Part shown: one piece after another, positions 35,629 to 42,818 of the stretch | Layout of the letters: every line of letters starts with the position of its first letter | How positions within the stretch are numbered: position 1 is the first letter of the stretch | Assembly: GCF_017939745.1 (NCBI RefSeq) | Contig: NZ_JAGKQQ010000001.1 | Span: forward strand, 6,277,299 to 6,341,298 | DNA from: Gemmata palustris | GTDB lineage: Bacteria > Planctomycetota > Planctomycetia > Gemmatales > Gemmataceae | Length of the DNA stretch: 64,000 nucleotides | Direction of reading: 5' to 3' | Translations under genes and position numbers: made by a program | Notes under the pieces: generated by a model | Told to the model about the DNA's origin: nothing | The model's input: the letters and a program-made list of their open reading frames with translations, nothing else | The model's database searches: none

Positions 35629-35720
35629 GCTAACATTTGCTAACATTTCGGGCGAAAGGCGCCACAATGCTCGTTTTCCAAGGGGAATTGCAGTAGCCCA
35701 ACTAACATTCGCTAACATCT
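35629..35720 (+). repeat. two 10-bp tandem GCTAACATTT repeat pairs
   Basis: A perfect tandem pair GCTAACATTT-GCTAACATTT at 35629-35648 and a second pair ACTAACATTC-GCTAACATCT at 35701-35720. They lie between the start of the DUF420-like gene and the end of the dehydrogenase gene, both on the minus strand. Confidence 0.9.
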
Positions 35721-35765
35721 GGTGCTCTGCGGTTTCGCCCATACGCGCGCTGGGACAAATTTTGT

Positions 35766-36830
35766 TTACTTTACCGCTTCGACCACCGCGTTGCCCATGT
35801 CAGTAGTCGTGTGGTTTCCCCCGAGATCGGGCGTTTTGACGTGCCTTTCGGCCAGCACCTTCGCGACCGCGCTGCGCACGGCATCAGCGCTCTTCGCGAG
35901 GCCCAAGTGGTCGAGCATCAGGGCCGCCGACAGCACCGCGGCGAGCGGGTTCGCCTTGCCTTGGCCGGCAATGTCCGGCGCGCTGCCGTGAACCGGCTCG
36001 AACATGCTCGGGAACTTCTTCGTCGGGTTGATGTTCGCGGAACTCGCCAGCCCAATGCTCCCCGTTACCGCGGCACTCAGGTCGGTAAGGATGTCGCCGA
36101 ACAGATTGCTCGCGACCACCACGTCGAACACTTCTGGTTTCCGCACGAAGTCCATCGCGGCGGCGTCCACGAGCAGCGAGCTGCTGTCGATGTCCGTGTA
36201 ATCCTTGCGCACCGCGTTGAACACATCATCCCAGAGGCCCAGGCCGTACACCTGCGCGTTCGACTTGGTAATGCTGGTGAGCTTCTTCCGCGGGCGCTTC
36301 CGGGCCGCCTCGAACGCCGCCCGGAGGATGCGTTCGCACCCCTTCCAGGTGAACACGCCGGTTTGAATCGCGATCTGGTTCTCGGTGCCCGGGTAGAGGT
36401 TCCCGCCGACGGGGGCGTATTCGCCTTCCGTGTTCTCGCGGTAGACGAGCATGTCGATTTCGCCCGGCTTCTTGCCGACGAGCGGGCACGGCACGCCGGC
36501 GAAGAGGTACGCCGGGCGCAAGTTCACGTACTGATCGAACTTCCGGCGCATCGGAAGGAGTAGTTCGTGAACGGTGATCTTGTCCGGCACCGAGGGGTCG
36601 CCGACCGCACCGAAGAGGATGGCGTCGTGGGGTTTAAGTTGTTCCCAGCCGTCTTCGGGCAGCATCCGCCCGTGCTGCTTGTAGTACGCGGTGCTCCAGG
36701 GGAGGTGGTTCCACTTGAGTTCGGCGCTATCGTGTTTGCGTGCCGCGACTTCCGCCGCACGCACGGCCTGGTCGATCACCTCCGGCCCGATCCCGTCGCC
36801 GCCGATTACCGCGATCTTGTGAACCGCCAT
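35766..36830 (-). CDS. tartrate/D-malate dehydrogenase-type beta-decarboxylating dehydrogenase (IMDH family)
   Basis: A 354-aa NAD-dependent enzyme of the isocitrate/isopropylmalate dehydrogenase fold. It starts HKIAVIGGDGIGPEVI. The substrate loop reads LVYRENTEGEYAPVGG, which is the tartrate dehydrogenase/D-malate dehydrogenase form; LeuB normally has RELTGG. PWSTAYYKQHGRMLPEDGWE and KFDQYVNLRPAYL also fit that subgroup. Catalytic Lys is in TSITKSNAQ and the metal aspartates in NLFGDILTDL. FEPVHGSAPDIAGQGKANPL is the family signature. A leuB annotation by simple homology would probably be wrong. No leuCD genes are near. Start ATG at 36828-36830. Confidence 0.82.
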   Translation of the reverse strand: MAVHKIAVIGGDGIGPEVIDQAVRAAEVAARKHDSAELKWNHLPWSTAYYKQHGRMLPEDGWEQLKPHDAILFGAVGDPSVPDKITVHELLLPMRRKFDQYVNLRPAYLFAGVPCPLVGKKPGEIDMLVYRENTEGEYAPVGGNLYPGTENQIAIQTGVFTWKGCERILRAAFEAARKRPRKKLTSITKSNAQVYGLGLWDDVFNAVRKDYTDIDSSSLLVDAAAMDFVRKPEVFDVVVASNLFGDILTDLSAAVTGSIGLASSANINPTKKFPSMFEPVHGSAPDIAGQGKANPLAAVLSAALMLDHLGLAKSADAVRSAVAKVLAERHVKTPDLGGNHTTTDMGNAVVEAVK

Positions 36831-37022
36831 TGCACCCGTCCCACGTGTTGGATATTCAAGCCCGCAAAGTCCGCCCACTGGTCACCGGCCGACCCTAGAT
36901 GACTTCCCGACGGCCGGTTTCGGTCCCACCGACGTAGACGGGGGACACACGGTGGGGGAGAGTAAACGTGGTGGATCGCCGGAACTCTGTGCTGATGTAG
37001 CCGCCCCCGGAGGCGGGTCAAG

Positions 37023-37673
37023 ATGACGGCCAACACACTTTCGATCCGTTCGCCGCTTCGCCTCGGGGCATTTGCCCTCGGTGCGCTCGGCCTGCTCGCG
37101 CTCGTGGGCTGCAAGACGGATAAGGAAGAACGGGGCGGCGGGGGTTTGGGTGTCGGGCGCAAGAACGACCCGCTCGTGTCTGGTCCGCGCATCCCGAAAC
37201 AAGATTTGCCGGTTCCCGAGCGGGGGATCGGGTCCAAAGGTAAGCCCGATCCACTGACGACTCCGGCCGGCGGGCGCAACGACAAGGTCGGCTACAACGA
37301 CGACCCCGAACGGTTTAAGGGAACGTACATCCCGAATAAAGCGAGCACGCCGGCTTCGCTCGCGGGGCGCATCAAGGACGGCGAGGAACTGAAGATCGAA
37401 ACGCCCGGTGTCACCCTTCAACCGGCCGGGGGCGTATTCCCCGCGGGCGCACCTGATGCGGCCGAGGGTGTTTCGGGTCTGTTCGACCGCCTGGAGAAGC
37501 TGGGTGTGAAGCGCGCGGATCGCACCCTCGAACCCGAAGACGGCAAATACGTGTGCCGCGCATCGGTGCAGATCAACGCGGAAGGTGCCCGGCGCCAGTA
37601 CACCGGAATGGCCGTGAGCGCGTATGACGCCGTGAAGCAAGTCGTCGATCAGATCGCCGCGGATCAGAAGTAG
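37023..37673 (+). CDS. predicted lipoprotein
   Basis: A 216-aa protein with a signal sequence and lipobox ending LLALVGC at Cys30. The mature part starts with a glycine- and proline-rich segment (about 35-120), then a compact C-terminal domain (about 140-216) reading GLFDRLEKLGVKRADRTL and YVCRASVQINAEGARRQYTG. That last part may be a small alpha/beta domain; no family recognised. It is divergent from the dehydrogenase gene and followed by a hairpin at 37694-37724. Confidence 0.78.
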   Translation: MTANTLSIRSPLRLGAFALGALGLLALVGCKTDKEERGGGGLGVGRKNDPLVSGPRIPKQDLPVPERGIGSKGKPDPLTTPAGGRNDKVGYNDDPERFKGTYIPNKASTPASLAGRIKDGEELKIETPGVTLQPAGGVFPAGAPDAAEGVSGLFDRLEKLGVKRADRTLEPEDGKYVCRASVQINAEGARRQYTGMAVSAYDAVKQVVDQIAADQK

Positions 37674-37693
37674 CTTCTACCCGTTTGTAGTTC

Positions 37694-37724
37694 GCCAGGG
37701 GTTGCGCTCCGCTTCACCCCTGGC
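37694..37724. repeat. CCAGGGGT inverted repeat after the lipoprotein gene
   Basis: GCCAGGGGT (37694-37702) and ACCCCTGGC (37716-37724) with a 13-base loop. It lies 20 bases after the lipoprotein stop and may end its transcript, though without a T tract. The loop-flanking GCGCTCCGCTTC is also typical of dispersed planctomycete elements as I recall them. Confidence 0.55.
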
Positions 37725-37830
37725 TACACTCTGTCGCCCCATCCGGGGCTACGAAACACGTTTTGGTTTGATCCGCGTGATCTGTGTTATCCGCGGTTCT
37801 TTGCTTCTACTCTTCACCCGGGGTACCTTC

Positions 37831-40128
37831 TCACTTCACCCCAATCTTGTCCAAAGCCCGCTGTGCGGCGACTTTCACCAAAGGGTCGGAACGCAGTTCT
37901 TTTAACTTGGCGACGGCGGGGAGCGAGGCTGCGCCGATGCGCCCGAGCGCTTCCGCCGCAGCGAGACGCACTTCGGCTTCGCGGTCGTCGAGTTGCCGCA
38001 CCAGTAGGGGTACCGCGTCTTTCGCAGCGGCGCCAAGGCGTCCCGTTGCGGTGGCGGCGGCGATTCGGGCTGTGGTGCCGTCGTCGCGGAACAACTTGAG
38101 CAACGCGGGTAGGTCGGCCGTTGTGGGGCCGATTACCAGTAAGGCTTCTGAGGCACTGGCTCTGACGGCCGCGTTACGGTCTGTGAGCCCGGCACGGACG
38201 AGAGGGGCCGACTGACTTACTGCCCCGTCAACGGATGCGAGAGCGACCTTCGCCCAGATCGCCAGCCCGGGTTGCGGACCAGTGGACATCGCTTCGAGTT
38301 CGCTGCGTGCGGGCCGGGCACGCGGGCCGGCGACAGTCAGCGCGTGAAGTGCCGCGATCCGCGGGCCGTTTCTGGCATCGGATTTCGCCATCTTCACCAG
38401 TGTGTTAAGTGCATCTGGAGGGAGTGGGTTGATTCGGCCCATTGCGGTTGCAGCAGCAGCACGGATCGCCCCCTCGTCATCGGAAGCGGCCTTCACGAGA
38501 GCGACGGCCACTTCGGGTGAACCGGGATCGGCTGCGGCAACGGCCGCGATTGCCTTTACGCGCAGGGGTACGAGCAAGCCCTTCTCCGTGATGAGCGGGA
38601 GGAGGGCCGGAAGTGCTGGCTTGGCTCCGGCTTCCATCGCGACGAGCGCTTCAACGAACTGATCGCGGATATCGAGTACCTTTTCGGTCGTGAGTGCTTT
38701 TCCGAGGGCATCGGCCGCGGGGGACGAGTGCGTGCCGAGTTGTTCGAGGGTGCGCGCCACGAGTCGGCGAATGTCCGGCTCCTCGTCGGTCGCGAGTTGA
38801 CCCAGGTCGGCTGCGTGCTTGGTGGCCTCATCGGGCGGGAGTTTCCCAATTAGTGTCACCACCGCGAACCGCGTGAACGGGTTCGGGTCCGTGACTTTCG
38901 CCAGTGCGAGCGGAATCAACGGTTTGCCGGGTTCCCTCATTCGCGTGATTGCATCAATTGCGAACGCCGCAACACCCTCGGTCGGCACTGCGAGGGCCTG
39001 CTTGATGAGATTTACCGCATCGTCCTGGGATTCACCGAGGATACAGAGCGCGACCGCGGCTTCGCCCGAAACGTTGATCGTTCGGTCGGTGAGTGCCTTT
39101 TTGAGCGCGTCCTTTGCAGCTTTTGCCGGCGCGCCGATCTCGCCGAGCGTCCGGGCGGCGTGGGCACGCACCATCACGTTTGTGTGTTCGAGCAGCTTTG
39201 CGGTTGGGGCGACCGCGGGCTCGCCGATCCGCGCGAGAGACAGCCAGAATGCGGCTTCCACGTTCGTGGTGCGCCTGGGCTTCTGGTCATATTCCTTGGG
39301 ATAATATTTCGTGATCGCCTCAATGAGGCGCGGGACCGCGGACGCGGCTTTCGGTCCGGCCGTGGCGAGACCCGTTGCGGCAGAGGTCTGGATGTTGGCG
39401 TTGTCGCTGGCGAGGGCTTCCGAAAGCGGGTCGACGGCACCTTCGGGCACATCAGGAATCAGCGGAATCAGTTCCCCGGCGAGGCGCTTCACCTCGGCGT
39501 TTTCGTGCTTCAGGAGCTTCGCAAGGGCGACCGGATCGGCCACGCCCGTGACGCGGAGCGCGTCGAACGCGGCCCCGCGCACGTTTGCGTCTTTGTCGTT
39601 GCAGAGTTTCTGGACGTCGGGCGCGAGCGACTTTGCGAGTGGGCCGAGTTGACCGATGGTGTACGCACTGTGTTCGCGGATCGTTGCGGACGGATCGCTC
39701 AGGCCCTCGCGCAGAATCGCCAGTCCCCTATCTTTGAGTAGGGCTTCACCCTTCGGACCGGCTTTGAGTAGGGCGATCGCGGCGGCTTCGCGTGTGCTAT
39801 TGATTTGGTTCGTGCGCGTGTGCCCCGCTCCGCTGGTCCCCTTATCTTTCAGCATTTCCACGAGTGCCGGACCGGTTGCCGGGTCTTCGAGCACGAGGTA
39901 CGAGAGCTCGTCGATGGCACTGCGGCGCGGGGCGTCCTGACTGTTTTTCAGCCCGGTGAGTTGCTTGCTGCGCCAAGCGGTGGCTTCATCCAGAGGTGGG
40001 GTCGGATTGCTTTTGGACGTGTCGCCGGTTTTATCGCCGTCGTCGGGTGGGGGTGCTGCGGGCTTTTTCCCGCACCCACCGGTGAAGCCGATGCCCAACA
40101 GCAGCGTGAAGAGTGCAAGATGGCGCAT
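37831..40128 (-). CDS. HEAT-repeat lipoprotein
   Basis: A 765-aa predicted lipoprotein. The signal MRHLALFTLLLGIGFTGGC gives a lipobox Cys19, followed by a Pro-rich spacer. From about residue 80 to the end there are many HEAT/PBS-lyase-like helical repeats: units such as DPSATIREHSAYTIGQLGPL, VMVRAHAARTLGEIGAPA and RNAAVRASASEALLVIGPT recur about every 35-40 residues. Such solenoids bind proteins. The end VKVAAQRALDKIGVK is the last half repeat. The domain has no catalytic residue. It is alone on the minus strand. Confidence 0.9.
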   Translation of the reverse strand: MRHLALFTLLLGIGFTGGCGKKPAAPPPDDGDKTGDTSKSNPTPPLDEATAWRSKQLTGLKNSQDAPRRSAIDELSYLVLEDPATGPALVEMLKDKGTSGAGHTRTNQINSTREAAAIALLKAGPKGEALLKDRGLAILREGLSDPSATIREHSAYTIGQLGPLAKSLAPDVQKLCNDKDANVRGAAFDALRVTGVADPVALAKLLKHENAEVKRLAGELIPLIPDVPEGAVDPLSEALASDNANIQTSAATGLATAGPKAASAVPRLIEAITKYYPKEYDQKPRRTTNVEAAFWLSLARIGEPAVAPTAKLLEHTNVMVRAHAARTLGEIGAPAKAAKDALKKALTDRTINVSGEAAVALCILGESQDDAVNLIKQALAVPTEGVAAFAIDAITRMREPGKPLIPLALAKVTDPNPFTRFAVVTLIGKLPPDEATKHAADLGQLATDEEPDIRRLVARTLEQLGTHSSPAADALGKALTTEKVLDIRDQFVEALVAMEAGAKPALPALLPLITEKGLLVPLRVKAIAAVAAADPGSPEVAVALVKAASDDEGAIRAAAATAMGRINPLPPDALNTLVKMAKSDARNGPRIAALHALTVAGPRARPARSELEAMSTGPQPGLAIWAKVALASVDGAVSQSAPLVRAGLTDRNAAVRASASEALLVIGPTTADLPALLKLFRDDGTTARIAAATATGRLGAAAKDAVPLLVRQLDDREAEVRLAAAEALGRIGAASLPAVAKLKELRSDPLVKVAAQRALDKIGVK

Positions 40129-40351
40129 GGTTCGGAAGTGTGTTGGGGGAAATCGGCGCGTTGCGTATCATCGTACTCCGTGAATTTGGGACGAACTAGC
40201 GCCTCATCTCGTTCCGAGTGAAGCCGTGTTTCTTTCGCGCGCTTTCACTTTGGAACCCGGAACCTGGAACTGGCCTTGAGGTTTCGCCATTAGCGGCACG
40301 ACGAAAGAACGCAAACCGCCGGAGAGCGAGAAGCCCCCGCCCGCGACCGGG

Positions 40352-40759
40352 TTGCGCCGGTTGCTGTACGTCAGCGCGGGGTTGGTGTGCGTGGGGCTCG
40401 CGTACTTGGGTGCGATCCTGCCGGGGCTCCCGACGACGCCGTGGGTGCTGCTCGCGAGTTACTGCTTTTCGCGCTCGTCGCAGCGCCTGAACCGCTGGCT
40501 GAAGCGGTCGCCGATCTTCGGCCGGTTACTGCGCGATTGGGAGGAGCACCGTGGAATCCGGCGCCCAGTAAAAGTGCTCGCGGTGTGCTTGGTGGTGACG
40601 GTGGTGAGTTTGAGTATCGCGTTCGGCCCGCTCCCGACCTGGGCGAAGGTCGTAATCGGCGGGCTGGCGGTGATCGGGATCAGCACCATTCTGTTCGTGG
40701 TGCCGACGATCCCGAGGGCGAAACGCGAAACGGGAGGCTCGCGCCCCCCGCTCGGTTGA
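40352..40759 (+). CDS. DUF454 (YbaN) family inner-membrane protein
   Basis: A 135-aa protein with three hydrophobic segments (LLYVSAGLVCVGLAYLGAIL, VKVLAVCLVVTVVSLSIAFG, VVIGGLAVIGISTILFVVPT) and the family signature LPGLPTTPWVLLASYCFSRS followed by LNRWLKRSPIFGRLLRDWEE. Function unknown. No ATG is available: TTG at 40352 gives the usual family start (MRRLLYVSAG). The frame is open back to 40280, where ATT at 40289 follows a TTGAGG and would add a lysine-rich, Pro-rich leader (SGTTKERKPPESEKPPPATG). The stop is 2 bases from the convergent sigma-factor gene. Confidence 0.8.
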   Translation: MRRLLYVSAGLVCVGLAYLGAILPGLPTTPWVLLASYCFSRSSQRLNRWLKRSPIFGRLLRDWEEHRGIRRPVKVLAVCLVVTVVSLSIAFGPLPTWAKVVIGGLAVIGISTILFVVPTIPRAKRETGGSRPPLG

Positions 40760-40761
40760 AG

Positions 40762-42582
40762 CTACCGCCAGTCGATACTACCGAGAGTTACGGTCGACTG
40801 GCCTTCGCCCTTCTCCGAGATAATCGTTTTCGGGTTCTTCCCGTCCGGGTCGCAGACGATGAGGTGCGACTCGGTTTCTTTTTTGTCCAGTTCTTCCGGC
40901 TTGCCCTCGTGGGCTTGGCGCCAGATGTAGGCGATCTTCTTACCGTCCGGCGCCCAGCAGTAGGTCAGAACCATGCCATTGAGTGGGACGTCGTCTAGTT
41001 TCGTTGTCTTCCTCGTAGCAACATCGACGACGGACAGCCCGGCTTTCTCTTTTGGCACGATCAAGTTGAACAGCACCTGGGTGCCGTCGGGTGAGAGCCG
41101 GCCGAACACTGCCAATTGGTTCTCGTCGGTGAGCGCCTTGTGCTCGGTTCCGTCGCCGTTCATCAGGTACAGCCGCGACCGGAACTTTTCACCCCCGCTA
41201 ACTTGTGTTGTGAGGAAGAATTTGCCGTCGCGCGACCAGTCCGTGAGTATGTGGTCGTGTGGTAACTTTAGTGTACTCTTTTCCTTCGTTTTCACGTTCA
41301 CGATGATGTGAGTCGCTTCTGGCGATTTCTTATTGACGCTCCCGTCCACAAAGTCGCAACACACGATCTCGGTTCCGTCTGGGGACCATGCCATAAATCG
41401 GCCCTTGGTATCGAGGCTGGTGCCGGGTTCCTTTTCGTCCAGTCCGCGGATGTGAAGGGTTGCGGTCTGCCTCGTGTCGTCGTTAGGTGGGAGCGGATCG
41501 GAGATCATTACCGCGAATTGTTTTCCGTCCGGGGAGAGCATCGCGGCGCCGGTCGGGTGATAGAGGTCGGGGTTCTTGTACACCGGTTTGTCATTCTTCC
41601 CGTCCGGGTCCAAAAGGGTGAAGTTCCCGGTGCGGTAAACGAGCAGTTTGTTTGGTCCCTTCGGGAGTTGTTTGGCCGGAGCCGCGAATCGCGGGGCGAA
41701 GACGACTTTGGGTGGTTTCACTGCGGGCGGGTCGGTGGGCGCTGCCGGTGAATGAGTTGCGGCGAGTGCTACACTCAGCGCGCCAATCACGGTGAAGACG
41801 GCTAATGCGACGGGGATCATGGTTCTGTACGTCATGGCTCGGATCGCTCTTGAAGCGAGGGAAGAAATGGCGACCGACACCGTGCCGGTCCCATCGCTTC
41901 CCAAACGAGCCGCAGACGTTAGGACCATCCGGGGGACTTCACACGCGACCAGTTGCGGTCCGCCCAGCGCGACCGCGGCAACGATTCCGGGCGCGATCCC
42001 GCGCTTCGCCAAACGCTCGGCGAGCATCCTCCGGGCGGTGGTGAGCCGACTGGAGAGCGTGCCTTCTGGGATTCCGAACGCCGCCGCAACCGGTGCCCGC
42101 GGGCGCTCCTCCAGATCGCACGCGACTAGGAGATCGCGGTACTTTCCGGGGAGCTTCCGCAACTCGTCGTCGAGCACGCCTCGAAGTTCGGTCCCAGCGT
42201 CGGCGGAGCGGGCGACCGGTTCGAGTAATTCCGCCGTCGGGTACTCGCGTGCGGTTCGTCGTAACTCCGCCCGGCGTGCGTCTTTGGCTACCAAGCGTGC
42301 CACACCGTGTAGCCAACCCGCGACCGCACCCGGTGGTGAGATCGATGCGGCTCTGCGGGCTAGCACCAGAAACGTGGCCTGGAACGCATCTTCCGCGGTG
42401 TGCCAGTCGCGAACGATGCGCTGACACACACCGAACACCATCGGGCCGTGCCGGGTGACGAGGGTCGCGAATGCCGACCCGTCGCGCTCCGCGACGAACC
42501 GGCCGAGCAGCTCGGCGTCCGAGGCACCCGCGTTGCGGGTCGGTGCCAGGAGGCCCGAAACCCGTGCGGCTTGCGAAGTCAT
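40762..42582 (-). CDS. ECF sigma factor fused to membrane helix and extracytoplasmic beta-propeller (copy 1)
   Basis: A 606-aa fusion. Residues about 26-80 are sigma region 2 (FATLVTRHGPMVFGVCQRIV, HTAEDAFQATFLVLA) and about 134-193 are region 4 (ELRKLPGKYRDLLVACDLEE, GIPEGTLSSRLTTARRMLAE). A membrane helix at about 255-275 (IPVALAVFTVIGALSVALAA) is followed by a Pro-rich linker. From about 300 to the end there are WD40/TolB-like (PD40) propeller units: LLDPDGKNDKPVYKN, AAMLSPDGKQFAVMI, FMAWSPDGTEIVCCD, TDWSRDGKFFLTTQ, YCWAPDGKKIAYIWR. Sigma part inside, sensor part outside is the inferred topology. It is a tandem paralogue of the gene at 42819-44684. Confidence 0.88.
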   Translation of the reverse strand: MTSQAARVSGLLAPTRNAGASDAELLGRFVAERDGSAFATLVTRHGPMVFGVCQRIVRDWHTAEDAFQATFLVLARRAASISPPGAVAGWLHGVARLVAKDARRAELRRTAREYPTAELLEPVARSADAGTELRGVLDDELRKLPGKYRDLLVACDLEERPRAPVAAAFGIPEGTLSSRLTTARRMLAERLAKRGIAPGIVAAVALGGPQLVACEVPRMVLTSAARLGSDGTGTVSVAISSLASRAIRAMTYRTMIPVALAVFTVIGALSVALAATHSPAAPTDPPAVKPPKVVFAPRFAAPAKQLPKGPNKLLVYRTGNFTLLDPDGKNDKPVYKNPDLYHPTGAAMLSPDGKQFAVMISDPLPPNDDTRQTATLHIRGLDEKEPGTSLDTKGRFMAWSPDGTEIVCCDFVDGSVNKKSPEATHIIVNVKTKEKSTLKLPHDHILTDWSRDGKFFLTTQVSGGEKFRSRLYLMNGDGTEHKALTDENQLAVFGRLSPDGTQVLFNLIVPKEKAGLSVVDVATRKTTKLDDVPLNGMVLTYCWAPDGKKIAYIWRQAHEGKPEELDKKETESHLIVCDPDGKNPKTIISEKGEGQSTVTLGSIDWR

Positions 42583-42742
42583 GTGTGAAAGTCCCCAGGG
42601 TGGCCGGCGTCCACCGGCTCAACTTTACTTGGTGGGGGCCACCCGGAACCATCAGTGAGTTGGGGAAAAATTTCGGAAAAGTGTTCCCTCCGGGACCAAC
42701 CGGTGGTGGCGTGCTTGGTGAGGAAGTGGACCGGCGCGTCGC

Positions 42743-42779
42743 AGAAAAAACCGAACCCCGCCCATTTGGGCGGGGTTCG
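42743..42779 (-). terminator. rho-independent terminator of sigma-propeller copy 2
   Basis: A perfect 12-bp stem (42752-42763 and 42768-42779) with a 4-base loop, read on the minus strand as CGAACCCCGCCC plus its complement and followed by GTTTTTTC. It begins 40 bases after the stop of the gene at 42819, giving a classic terminator. The two paralogues are thus separate transcription units. Confidence 0.92.
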
Positions 42780-42818
42780 TGTCTTCTGATTTTTGGTTCC
42801 TGCCCCCTACCTCGGTCG

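Noticed and set aside
35766..36830. Annotation as leuB
   Set aside because: The substrate loop is RENTEGEY, not RELTGG, so a tartrate/D-malate type is more likely.
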